Positions 33,374 to 44,335 of a DNA stretch of 64,000 nt are shown piece after piece. The number at the start of each line of letters is the position of its first letter. Positions within the stretch are counted from its first letter, which is position 1. The stretch spans positions 6,762,501 through 6,826,500 of the forward strand of contig OU452224.1 of the NCBI GenBank assembly GCA_911728455.2, read 5' to 3'. This DNA comes from Marthasterias glacialis. Its lineage: Eukaryota > Echinodermata > Asteroidea > Forcipulatida > Asteriidae. The translations under genes and the position numbers were made by a program. Below the pieces are notes generated by a model. It did not search any database. It saw nothing but the letters and a program-made list of their open reading frames with translations, and had not been told where the DNA came from.

Positions 33374-35519
33374 ATGGTGTCAGCCTATCGACTCTCCTGT
33401 GCCTTTGCCTTGATTGTAACTGCTTTGATACACCATACCAGTGGATGCTATACCATGCCATGTATACCTGGGTGGTATCCATACAGGAACCATTGTTACT
33501 TGGTCCATCCACCTCCAGGGAAAACTAAATGGTTTTCATTTGATGGAGGTGAAGAGTTCTGCCAAGGATTCGGTAACAAGCAGGGCAAGGGTCACTTGGT
33601 GTCAATACTCGACCAAGAAGAGCAAGAATTCGTCAATAGGCTGATGTCTAAGATTAAACCGGAAGTGGTTTTTTGGATTGGTCTAACTGATGCGACGGAG
33701 GAAGGTTTGTTAAATAAATTTATTACATACAGAAAAAAGACATTGTTGAATTTTTGATTATAGTTTGGTGTATACATGTATTTTGATGATGGTTCCTCAT
33801 AGACAAATGACGTCACACGCGGTCACTGTCTGATCTCATAGGCTATGTCACAAAGAGCAATTTTTACGTGCAGCTGGGGGGGGGGGGGTAACCAACTGCA
33901 CTGCACGCAATAAAAGAAACATGTTGGCATCACCAAAGACATTCTTCTAGCTGTAACTTACTATCCCCAAGAAAATAATGAGAGAACTGAAATGTTAATG
34001 ATTTTTCTTATAGACCTTAAGCACATGACGTCATTTGAGTAGGGCGCCCTCGTCTAGAGGTCAAAATGAGGTTGTTCATTGGCCAATCTGTGCGCCGCGC
34101 GTACAAATCTCTGCGTCTCCATTGTTACATCATCGATTTACCTCTAAGATGGCGGCGTGATGACGTCAATGCATAAGGTCTATTGGGGTATGCCTGGAAC
34201 TGGTTGCCTGTAAATTGCCTCGTGTGACATGGTCTGTATAAAGTCTGCCATTTTACGAATCAAAAGTTATAGTGCGCGTCTAACTGCGCGCTTCGCCCAA
34301 TTAAATACACACTGCGCAGTAACGCATGGGTACTAACCCTCCCAAAATGGCGCATCTAATAATAATATTTGTCGTGGAGTGGTGATGGCGAGAAACACAA
34401 TAAATGGTACCACTTTGCCTCCGTCACATTAGCAGTTTTTTCCAATAGTTTTAACTTTTTTTAAGAACCTAAAACCAGCCAAAAGTTTTTCAACATGTAA
34501 ATGGACATGCTGGCTAATATACTGAAAACAATTTGAGTTTATTCATTTGATGTTTTACAAAATGTCATCAAAAAGGGGACGGAAAAAATCTACCTGCATT
34601 CACGTTCATTTTTTCAATGAAAGTTGAAAGTGATTAAAAAATAAATAATCCTATTCAACTCAAACTACTTTCAGTATAAACCTGCATGCCCCTTCACATG
34701 CTGAAATATTTTTTGGTGATTTCATGAACTTCATTTTTTTTTTACGACCATTGGAAAATCTGCTTAGTGTTTCTTGTCTGATGACGTCAGGTGAATAATT
34801 AACTGATGAGCAGATTTATTGTTTTATTTATTTATAATTTCACGACGTCGCATACGTATGCACACATAATTATTTGCGAATAATTTCACGACATCGCATC
34901 TGATGCGCACATTATTGCAATAATTTCACGATATCGCATACGTATGCGCACATATTTGCGAATAATTTCACGACATCGCATATCCGTACCGGGAATACGC
35001 ACATTTGCAAATATTCACGTTATCGCATCTGAGGCGCACATAATATTTGCAAATATTCACGACATCGCATAAGCATGCGCACTATTTGCGAATATTTTCA
35101 CGATATCGCATACGTATGCGCACATATTTGCGAATAATTTCACGACATCGCATCTGATGAGCACATATTTGCGAATAATTTCACGACATCGCATACGTAC
35201 CAGGTATACACACATTTGCAAATAATTTCACGTCATTGCATACGTATGCACACATAGTTTGCAATGTCCCTTGCCACCATATTGTTTTAACTAACTGTTC
35301 ACAGGTGTTTTCAAGTGGACGGACGGTAGCGTACTTTCGTACACGGACTGGGAACCGAACCAACCAGATGCAAGCAAGTCCAATGAGGACTACGTGGAAA
35401 TGAAGGCGGGAAAATGGAACGATGCAAGAGGAGACCAATCACACGCCAAACAAACAATCATGTGTAAAATGACGCAGTTTGCCAAGATCAGAAAGCTTGA
35501 CTTTTGCCACAGAAAATGA
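33374..35519 (+). CDS. Secreted C-type lectin, copy 1, 2 exons
   Basis: Small secreted lectin, probably a carbohydrate-binding immune or mucosal protein. Exons 33374-33704 and 35305-35519 make 546 nt, 181 aa. The start, AGCAAAATGG, is a strong context. Signal peptide about 1-24 (MVSAYRLSCAFALIVTALIH), then a single long-form CTLD: CIPGWYPYRNHCYLV, EEFCQGFG, GHLVSILDQEEQEFV, FWIGLTD, FKWTDGS and YTDWEPNQPD. The calcium/sugar motif EPN (127-129) and WND (148-150) are present, favouring mannose-type specificity by family rule. C30-C41 and C63-C164 are expected pairs. The C2 and C3 positions of the second canonical disulfide are Tyr140 and a non-Cys stretch. Extra C25 and C178 might pair. A tandem paralogue lies at 37250. 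Confidence 0.92.
34011..34182. mobile_element. MITE with TAGACCTTA / TAAGGTCTA ends, in the lectin intron
   Basis: The ends are TAGACCTTAAGCACATGACG and TGACGTCAATGCATAAGGTC followed by TA. The interior has a GCGCCGCGCG-like block and no coding sequence. The equivalent site in lectin copy 2 (about 37867-37873) reads straight through TTTTTATTGGAGTATGCC without the element. Confidence 0.85.
34845..35265. repeat. Minisatellite, ~42-bp unit with palindromic CATACGTATG, about 10 units
   Basis: The unit reads TCGCATACGTATGCGCACA then TATTTGCGAATAATTTCACG plus ACA. Alternating variants carry CGCATCTGATGCGCAC in place of the ACGTATG core. It ends about 40 bp before the acceptor of lectin exon 2. Confidence 0.92.
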
Positions 35520-35719
35520 TGGAGATAAACACAAATTAACCAAGTACTATGGTGATAAACAGAAAGTAAACTTAACAATTGTTAGCGCTGGAGGTTGATA
35601 TATTTTTGGGGAAAATGCGCAACAATAATAAACAATTAATGCTTTAAACTAAAAGTAGAGGGTGACTAAATAACGCTGTAGGTTGTTGCTCTCTGTATGC
35701 ATTGACCGATTGTGAAATT

Positions 35720-35939
35720 ACACTGTAAAAACGGTGTTTAGCATTTAATCACTTTTTCTGTACCCACTTTTTACAAATATTCAAAAGCTAAACGTGCTTA
35801 GCTTTTTGACATGTGCTTCTTCCAATGTTAGCATTCAAACTTCAAAAAGACACACACAAGAATCTTAACTTGTTTTAGGCTATAAAAATGAGTACAAAGT
35901 TTTAGAAATGTGTTTAAACTCTAACGTTTAAACAGTGTA
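35720..35939. mobile_element. MITE with ACACTGTAAAAACG ends, unit A copy
   Basis: The left end TTACACTGTAAAAACGGTGT and right end AACGTTTAAACAGTGTA are inverted. The same insertion is at the same place in unit B (39074-39290), so it predates the duplication. It lies just downstream of lectin copy 1. Confidence 0.75.
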
Positions 35940-36455
35940 TTGTCAAACATTATCTTGTTAAAGAAAGATAATAAGCTAGACCTAAATAATTAATTGAATT
36001 CAAACCTGTCTCATTTCAATAACAACACACCGAGCCGGGAATCCTTTTTTGTTTAAACTTTCAAAGTTATTAACTTTTTTGCCAACCCTATTTTAATTTA
36101 CATCAGACTGGGGACGTTTTGACGTTGGGTGGCGGACTTCAGCGACGTCACACAAAATCGAACCCGAGAACGACCTCGGTTAGTCAAACAACTCGGAACC
36201 CTTTTGTCAAATGTCAACTGAAATGTCTCGGGAAACCAATGAAATTACAAAACCAAGATAGGACACTCTATTCAGAAACATGAAACGCAAAATTGGGGCG
36301 CCCGCTGTCGTTTGGTAGGTTTACTAGAATGGAAAACGATCCCACCAACTAAAAAAGGTGAAGGGTCGAAGCATTTTCTGAGGGTCTTGTAATCGTTGGA
36401 GCCAGCAGTTTGTGTACGTGGCTTTAAAGTGAAGTTTACGTCATACTAATAGTAT

Positions 36456-36626
36456 ACAAATATTGACTGCTTCGAGTGGCGCAGTAAAACTAGTCACTCG
36501 AGGTGATCCCCGGAGCAGCCTATCTTCCCGAGGCGGAGCCGAGGGAGGGAAGATAGGCAGCTCCGGGGATCACCGAGAGTGACTTGTTTTACTATACGCC
36601 ACGAGATAAAGCAGTCAATATTTGTT
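36456..36626. mobile_element. Foldback hairpin element
   Basis: Arms of about 75 bp pair almost end to end: ACAAATATTGACTGCTT ... AAGCAGTCAATATTTGT, GTGATCCCCGGAGC ... GCTCCGGGGATCAC, CTATCTTCCC ... GGGAAGATAG, round a short CGGAGCCG centre. It lies in the insert unique to duplication unit B, about 620 bp upstream of lectin copy 2. Confidence 0.85.
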
Positions 36627-37249
36627 TTATAACACCTCAATGTAATCCATTTTTGTGGTAATATTCGTTAAACAACTGTGCGTATGTAGTAATCAATCTT
36701 CAAACAACTGAATAAAATCTGACAGGAAATCTTGACAAAAAGAAAGAGGGGTACCAGACTAATATTATTTGCCTTCGTTCTCATATCGTATGTCAAATGC
36801 ACGTATTATTTGATCGTTTCACCGGGTTCGAGGTTGTCACACAGCTCATTTAAATCAACGCTTGAAGTCAATGCAGTCCGGGTACCAGGGTATCCAATCG
36901 ATAGTACATCGGTTGCTAGGCTATCGTTGGATAGTACCGTTTAATAGTTCTTTTGGTGGGTGTGCGTTGCAATAGTAAAAATACACAACACCACGTGACG
37001 CACGATCGGCCAATCAACATACAGAATCAAAGGAAGAAGTGTTATGATAATATTACGAACACGTGAGACAAATTAAGCACGTAGGGAAGCTCCGATTGGC
37101 CCGTCGATCTAACCAGTCCCGTTTAATCCTGCCGAATATGATCTTCTTAAAAAACCGAAGGACAGTCGTGTGAGCAATTTTAAAGTGAGAGCGCTCAAAG
37201 ATTCAGTTTGTGGATGAAGCGACACATAATCGGTGCGAGCTGAAGCAAA

Positions 37250-38828
37250 ATGGTGTCAGCCTATCGACTCTCGTGTGCCTTTGCCTTGATTGTAACTGCT
37301 TTGATACACCATACCAGTGGATGCTATACCATGCCATGTATACCTGGGTGGTATCCATACAGGAACCATTGTTACTTGGTCCATCCACCTCCAGGGGAAA
37401 CTAAATGGTTTTCATTTGATGGAGGTGAAGAGTTCTGCCAAGGATTCGGTAAGAAGCAGGGCAAGGGTCACTTGGTGTCAATACTCGACCAAGAAGAGCA
37501 AGAATTCGTCAATAGGCTGATGTCTAAGATTAAACCGGGGGAGACTTTTTGGATTGGTCTAACTGATGCAGCGGATGAAGGTTTGTTAAATTAATTTATT
37601 ACTTACAGAAAAAATACATTGTTGAATTCTTGATTGTAGTTTGGTGTATATTTTGATTGTGGGTTCCTCATAGACAAATGACGTCACACGCGGTCACTGT
37701 CTGATCTCATAAGCCATGTCACACAGGGCACTTTTTACATGCAGCTTTGGGGTAACCAACTGCACTGCACGCAATAAAAGAAACATGTTGGCATCACCAA
37801 AGACATTCATCTAGCGGTAACTTACTATCCCCAAGATAAAGAGAACTGAAATGTGAATGATTTTTTTATTGGAGTATGCCTGGAACTGGTTGCCTGTAAA
37901 TTGCCTCGTGTGACATGGTCTGTATAAAGTCTGCCATTTTACGAGTCAAAAGTTATGGTGCGCGTCTAACTGCGCACTAATTAAATGCACACTGCGCAGT
38001 AACGCATGGGTACTAACCCTCCCAAAATGGCGCATCTAATAATAATATTTGTCGTGGAGTATTGATGGCGAGAAACACAATAAATGGTACCACTTTGCCT
38101 CCGTCACATTAGCAGTTTTTCCCAAAGGTTTAAACTTTTTTTAAGAACCTAAAACCAGCCAAAAGTGTTTCAACATGTAAATGGACACGCAGGCTAATAT
38201 ACTGAAAATAATTTGAGTTTATTCATTTGATGTTTTAATGTTATTTTCTAAATCGGCCTCAAAATGTCATCAAAACGGGACATTTACTGTGTTTCTTGTC
38301 TGATGACGTCAGTTGAATAATTAACTGATGAGCAGATTTATTGTTTTATTTATTTATAATTTCACGACGTCGCATACGTATGCACACATAATTATTTGCG
38401 AATAATTTTACGACATCGCATCTGATGCGCACATTATTGCAATAATTTCACGACATCGCATACGTATGCGCAAATATTTGCGAATAATTTCACGACATCG
38501 TATACATACCGGGTACACGCACATTTGCAAATAATTTCACGTCATTGCATACGTATGCACACATGATTTGCAATGTCCCTTGCCACCATATTATTTTAAC
38601 TAACTGTTCACAGGTGTTTTCAAGTGGACGGACGGTAGCGTACTTTCGTATGCGGACTGGGAACCGAGACAACCAGATGCAACCAGGTCCACTGAGGACT
38701 ACGTGGAAATAAAGGCGGGAAAATGGAACGATGTCAGAGGAGACCAATCACACGCCCAACAAACAATCATGTGTAAAATGACGCAGTTTGCCAAGATCAG
38801 AAAGCTTGACTTTTGCCACAGAAAATGA
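37250..38828 (+). CDS. Secreted C-type lectin, copy 2, 2 exons
   Basis: Exons 37250-37580 and 38614-38828; 181 aa, the same structure and splice sites as copy 1, and open throughout. It differs from copy 1 at 15 residues and 3 silent sites. Changes fall at 50, 68, 97-99, 108-109 and then eight between 124 and 159. The sugar motif EPN is EPR here (W126-E-P-R-Q-P-D), so the Asn that normally ligates calcium and sugar is missing. WND is kept. The second canonical disulfide is absent as in copy 1. Either the ligand has changed or sugar binding is lost while the fold is kept. Expression cannot be judged, though the promoter-proximal 200 bp are conserved with copy 1. Confidence 0.92.
38350..38575. 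repeat. Minisatellite, same ~42-bp unit, about 5 units
   Basis: The first three and last two units correspond in order to those of 34845-35265. The middle five are absent, consistent with one contraction or expansion after duplication. Confidence 0.9.
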
Positions 38829-39073
38829 TGGAGATAAACACAAATTAACCAAGTACTGGTGATAAAAAGAGTGTTAGGCTCACTTAACAATTGTTAGCGA
38901 AAATTACAGAGGAAGCTTGCGGACGAGCGCTGGAGGTTGATATATTTTTGGGGAAAATGCGCTACAATAATTAATAATTAATGCTTTAAACTTAATGCTT
39001 TAAACTAAAAGTAGAGGGTGAATAATAACGCTGTAGGCTGTTGCTCTCTGTATGCATTGACCAATTGTGAAAT

Positions 39074-39290
39074 TACACTGTAAAAACGGTGTTTAGCATT
39101 TAATAACTTTTTCTGTACCCACTTTTTACAAATATTAAAAGCTAAACGTGCTTAGCTTTTTGACATTAGTTTCCTCCAATGTTAGCATTCAAACTTCAAA
39201 GACACACACAAGAATCTAAACATGTTTTAGGCTATAAAAGTGAGTACAAAGTTTTAGAAATGTGTTTAAACTGTAACGTTTTTACAGTGT
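39074..39290. mobile_element. MITE with ACACTGTAAAAACG ends, unit B copy
   Basis: The ends TTACACTGTAAAAACGGTGT and AACGTTTTTACAGTGTA are better preserved than in unit A and define the terminal repeat. Confidence 0.8.
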
Positions 39291-39421
39291 ATTGTCAAAC
39301 AATATCTTGTCAAAAAAAGATAACAAACTAGGCCTAAATAATTAATTGAATTCAAACCTGTCTCATTTCAATAACAACACACCGCGCCGGGAATACTTTT
39401 TTGTTTAAACTTTCAAAGTTT

Positions 39422-40347
39422 TTGTTTAAACTACATTATACAGTAGTTGCAGTAGCGTAACCATCTATTTCTTATTTGAGGGGGTTGTGAGGTTGTGGGG
39501 TTGTGGGGGGGGGGGGCAAGCGGGGGGCAAAGACATAATTTGTATATTCATTGGGAGCGCGGTTTGTTTATCGACAAAAAAGTTTTTGTATACCTTTCTA
39601 TTGTTGATACACAAACCGCGCTGGTTGGCATGGACGGCCAAATGTAGCAAAACATTCAAGTCTTGTTGACAGACGTTGTGATCAAATTCAAATTTTGTTT
39701 TCAAACTTTCTATTTGAAGAAAATACATCCCATTGTTGGTTGGTCGGTTTGTTTCCAACAAATTCCAAACAATTTGTGAATATTTGTGTAACATTTTTAG
39801 CACACTGTGATTATCTGTTTTTGCTTTGCATTGACGGCTCCCCGTTGTTTCTCCATCTTGGTTGGAAAAACCTCGGGCTATGACGTTGCAAAAGAAATAT
39901 CTATTCTTTTTTTATGTACATTTTTACTCACAAAGAGGGGTGCAGGAATTGCGCATCTACACTAGAGCGCTGTAGGCTACAGAAATCAATGATGAACCAA
40001 CCCGTAAGCATTCACTCGGAACCATTAGCTACACGTTTGTCTCGACCTTCACTTACCATCAGCGAATGTTGTTTATAGTTCGGCCTGTGATGTATTTACA
40101 CATATTCCTTCAGTTTTTACAACACAGTGCTCCGTAATTGCTCTCTATTGTTGTCATTCAAGACTCAGTATCAGTTAAAGATGCCTGCGATCATTGGCGT
40201 ACGAGCCGGGGCGGAGAAAGTTGCCCCTCCAAAAAAAAAATAATAATAATAATAATAATGATAATAAAAAAAAAATAAAAAAAATAAAAATAAAACAAAA
40301 AATAAATAAATAAATAAATATAATAAATTAATAAATAAATAGATAGA

Positions 40348-40434
<87 letters not shown>

Positions 40435-42296
40435 ATTTATAAATAAATAAGATTTAGAAAAATCGTTTGCTAATATCCAACTTTATCTTGTTGCCATTTT
40501 TGTGTCTTGTCCCCTGTCAACCATATTCTCCCCGAAAGTGACCTGACTATTTTCCGCCCAGCCTCGACTTGGTGACGGTGGTTAGAATGGGCGACAAATA
40601 AAACGACTACACCATGATAAAGGTCTAGGAGCAGATTCCTCACCAATATTGTGCCACTATCAATTAAAGACGCTGCGTAGATTAAAGTGTCGTTTTTATA
40701 AAGAGTTTAACCTTCAGCATGAGTGTAGTCTCGCAGTTTTACCGCTGGTGTTGGTTCAAATCGATTTCCATATTCTTAGCGTATGTGCGGGGTGGGGGGG
40801 GGGGGGGTGGCACGATTGTAACAATAGGTCTGATTGGAGTGACTAACATTTATCTTAAGCAGTTGATTTTTTGTAGGGCGGGCGAGTTGATTCTCGTTGA
40901 AGGACGAGCATTTTATAAAATGCCATTAATGATAATAAACATGCCAAGCTTCAAAACAAAGTTGGAGGTAGCGAGTTGTTGGTTTGAAGCTCTGCAGACC
41001 ATCAGAGCATACAGATCGAAATGTCGAGTTGTTACACCATCAGTTCTTTTCAGAGCCACCATATTATTTTATCATGTGAAACCGCAAATCTGAGATTCGA
41101 GATTGTTTTCACACCATGTATAGTTTCAAATCATATACACCATAAAAACACTTCATATTATTTTTCCTAACCAAAAGCCATGGTGAAATTGTTGTCAATG
41201 ATACACAACCACTGTTTCATTTATGCTCATTTACTCATAGCAAAGTGGCCAAGAATGATACCATTCATTAAACAGCCGCTGGTGTATTGTATGCACTATA
41301 CAGTATTCTAATATCAGACATGGACTATACCACTTTAAAGGAAGTGTACTGAATATCCCTGCACGCTTGGTTGAATCATGGAGGTAGGTTTGTGTTTACA
41401 AAAAAACCAACCGATCTAATTTAAAAGTTGAGACGTGCTCTCTTGATCAACATCTCAAGTTATATTGGTACTTCATGCATTGAGAGGCATTGTAAATATT
41501 GATCGAGCCCAAGGTGAATCATAAAAAACACCTTAATGGGTTCATGCATAAAAAAAATAAAATAAAAAATAAAAATAGAATTAAATAAATATTATATTTA
41601 TATAATAATAATAATAACTAATCAATAGCATGGCCCAGCATAAATTGTTACCACCAATCTTTTGACACAAATTCTCATGCTGCACCTTCTGTACGTTTTT
41701 TCACGAGGCCAAACATTTATGAGCGCTTAAAATTGTCAAGGATGATGAATATTTATGATGCTGGAAGAGGAGAGGTGTTTCACAAGATCACCTGATCACC
41801 GTGGTGTTTACGCGAAAGACATAAGTTTGCATTTGTTCGTGTTATTGATGAATGGTTAAATCATTATTTCTTTCTACCTGGGGTGTAAAGCGAGAAACAA
41901 ATGACCCCCTAAAAATAAAAATAAGTAAACATAATTAATACAAGAGAAAAAAATAATAAAAAAATAAATAAAAAATAAAAAATAAGATGAAATTAAAATC
42001 AGATAAAATAAAATAAAAAAATTGAATAAAATAAAATAAAATAAAACAAAATAAAATAAATTAAAATATATATTATAAATAAATAAGTAAATAAATAAGA
42101 TAAAATAAATGAATAAATAAATAAAAACAAAACAAAACAAAAAAACACCTACAAAAAAAGGGAGGGGGCCTTCGGTTTGTTTAAAATATTGATTGATATA
42201 ACATCACAAAACAAGCCAGGCACGATATTTGGCTCTTGGAAAAATAGGAAATTTTGTATTGAGTACAGGGGCTCTCCTACGTACATAAGGTCCTGA
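39422..42296. other. AT-rich intergenic stretch with (AAAT)n arrays
   Basis: It contains a G-rich block at 39479-39530, an (AAAT)n array of about 210 bp at 40240-40455, smaller AAAT/AAATA arrays at 41540-41610 and 41905-42155, and a G run at 40790-40808. A fragment ending CATGATAAAGGTCTAGG at about 40613-40630 resembles the TAGACC element end. No gene is seen. Confidence 0.6.
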
Positions 42297-42487
42297 CCAA
42301 AGATTATAGAGCGCCGTAGGTGCAAGATGGGAAATGGGCCTTTATCTACTGTTGAAAAGTGAAATATCCTGGTCCGCACGTATCAGTGTTGTATCAAGAG
42401 AGTCACTTGCCGAAATGGCGTCCAGTGAGATTTCACATTTCAGCCAGAGTTCCCCATCTTGCGCCTACGGCGCTCTATAATCTTTGG
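42297..42487. mobile_element. MITE, CCAAAGATTATAGAGCGCCG family, copy 1
   Basis: The ends CCAAAGATTATAGAGCGCCG and CGGCGCTCTATAATCTTTGG are perfect inverted repeats, extended by TAGGTGCAAGATGGG. The second copy, in inverted layout and longer, is at 53418-53674. Confidence 0.88.
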
Positions 42488-43040
42488 TACTGACCACACC
42501 GGCTCTTTTCAGAGCCACCACTCCTCCCAAAAGAGATTTTTACATCGTTGTACCCACAATTTTACTAGTTTACTAGTTATAGTTTCCTAAAGTATTGCCT
42601 TGTATACTCTTTTACGACTATTTAATAACAATTGTAAGGATATTGCTGCAGACAGACAAATCTGGGAAATCATTATTTTAAAGTAGGAAGAATATCAATC
42701 TTGACAAGCTGCGTGTGGGGGGGGGGGCCAAAAAATAATAAGATCCTCGGTGTACACACCAATTATGTGACATTTCTATTTTGTTATAAATAACAAATAA
42801 ATATCAGTCAGCTGGAAAGGGAGGGTTGGAGCGTTCGCCTCCTTATTTCACCCGGAGTGTTTGCACATTTAATTTCTTCTCGTTAGTTGTATTTTAAGTT
42901 TCTTATAATTTACATATCATTTGGCCAATTAATTTTTTTTTAATCATTTGGCCAATTATTGATTTTTCACCGCATTTTCATTTTCATTAATTCTGGTTGT
43001 GAATCCTAAGATTTTCAGAAAAGCAAACTTAATCACTATA

Positions 43041-43257
43041 CTAGCCAAGAACCCCATGGAGAGAAGACAAGGAAGGAAGTTTCAGTTTCAGTTTTAGATG
43101 TGGGAGGAAAGAAAGATTTATTCCAGGGAAAACCAACGCAATCAAGTAGGGACTGAAAACCCCAATCCATGTAGTGCACCCCGGCGGGATTTGAACCAGG
43201 GTCCTGGGATGGAAGGCTAGGAAAGACACCACTTCACCAACCCGACCACCCACTGCA
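43041..43257 (-). mobile_element. tRNA-derived SINE, family C, copy 3
   Basis: On the minus strand: GTCGGGTTGGTGAAGTGGTG, then the B box CCTGGTTCAAATCCCGCCGG, then ATTGCGTTGGTTTTCCCTGG. It shares the body with 30497 and 59698 but is more diverged and lacks their long tail. Confidence 0.72.
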
Positions 43258-43904
43258 TGAACATTTTTTGGGGGGATTTTCCCTCCACCCTGTCCCCTGT
43301 CCCTTGTCCCCCGTCAAGAAATTGCACTTCTGGGCTCTCAATTCTAGGTTGTTCCAGGAGTTTATGAGTTTATCAGTGGACAGAAGGCAGTCCAGCGGTG
43401 AGCCAACCACACAACTTTGGCAAATGGTTTTACGAAGAACTGACCTTGCAGTAATGACAACCGAATGGGACACAGAATGACTTCAACTGTTACTATGTCA
43501 GTAGACTGTTGAAATGTCTTCACTGCAATTCTACTTTTCACTCTCACTCACCCCAGGAGAGTCAATTCTGACAGACATGGTGCGCTAAACATGTCCATTA
43601 TTACAGTGAATTTGCTCACCCTTAAACATTGATGTGAGATCTCTGGAATGTCCTTCAGGTGTGCCAAGCCCTATATGAGAACTGCGTAACTATTATAATT
43701 GTAATAATGGCAACATTGCAGTCAGTGTTTGTATAATTTTTATTTGCAATTTCTTGAAAAAAAGAAGGTAATTTGCAGCTTAAAATGCGTGGCATTACAA
43801 AGCCCATGTTATAGCAATCAGTGTGGTGACTGCAGTGACCAGTTCTTGCCTGCATAAGTAAACAGTGTTGGATTAGCATGCCAGATTTTCCTTGATTGGC
43901 GTGT
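43258..43904. other. Intergenic, no supported feature
   Basis: Nothing recognised beyond short open frames without protein-like sequence. Confidence 0.4.
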
Positions 43905-44335
43905 CGTGGCCGAGCGGATAAGAACACCGGACTCAAGCTTTGGTGTTTCTGATCAGCAGAGTGTGGGTTCGAATCCTGGTCGTGACACTTGTGTCCTTAA
44001 GCAAGACACTTAACCATTATTGCTTCGTCCTTCGGATGGGACGTAAAGCCGTAGGTCCCGTGTGTTGTGTAATGCACGTAAAAGAACCCAGTGACACTTA
44101 TCGCTAAGAGAAGGGGTTTGATGCGGTGTTTCTGGCAGTGGCTGCTGAATGCGCCGCAACACCTTGTAAACCCTTTGGAATATAAGGTGCTACATAAATG
44201 GGTCTCACAATTCAAAAAACCTTCAAAAACCTGTAGTAAAAAAAGCCTAAAAAGCGCACCATGAGCGCCATATTGGCGGATACCGGCGCTATATAAATAC
44301 TCACTATTATTATTATTATTATTATTATTAATTTT
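43905..44335 (+). mobile_element. tRNA-Leu(CAA)-derived SINE, family A, fullest copy
   Basis: The head is GTCGTGGCCGAGCGGATAAG, then CACCGGACTCAAGCTTTGGTG and GGTTCGAATCCTGGTCGTGA. The body has CCTTCGGATGGGACGTAAAG and GTGTAATGCACGTAAAAGAA. The 3' part is CACCTTGTAAACCCTTTGG, CGGCGCTATATAAATACTCA and an (ATT)n tail. It is the best copy for defining this family. Confidence 0.85.

Larger units (their letters stand above)
33108..36070 (+). repeat. Tandem duplication unit A (lectin locus)
   Basis: From TCGAAGCATTTTCTGAGGGT at 33114 to TTTAAACTTTCAAAGTT near 36067 this unit is similar to 36366-39421, with about 95% or more identity in exons by eye. It includes the lectin promoter, both exons, the intron and a downstream MITE. 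It differs from unit B by a MITE at 34011-34182 and a longer minisatellite. Confidence 0.9.
36366..39421 (+). repeat. Tandem duplication unit B (lectin locus)
   Basis: The partner of 33108-36070. It carries an extra insert of about 610 bp (36430-37046) between the upstream homology blocks. It has a shorter minisatellite and lacks the MITE found in the unit A intron. Confidence 0.9.

Noticed and set aside
34845-35265. CRISPR-like regular repeats
   Set aside because: Contiguous tandem units without unique spacers, in an animal-type intron; the same holds for the other arrays.
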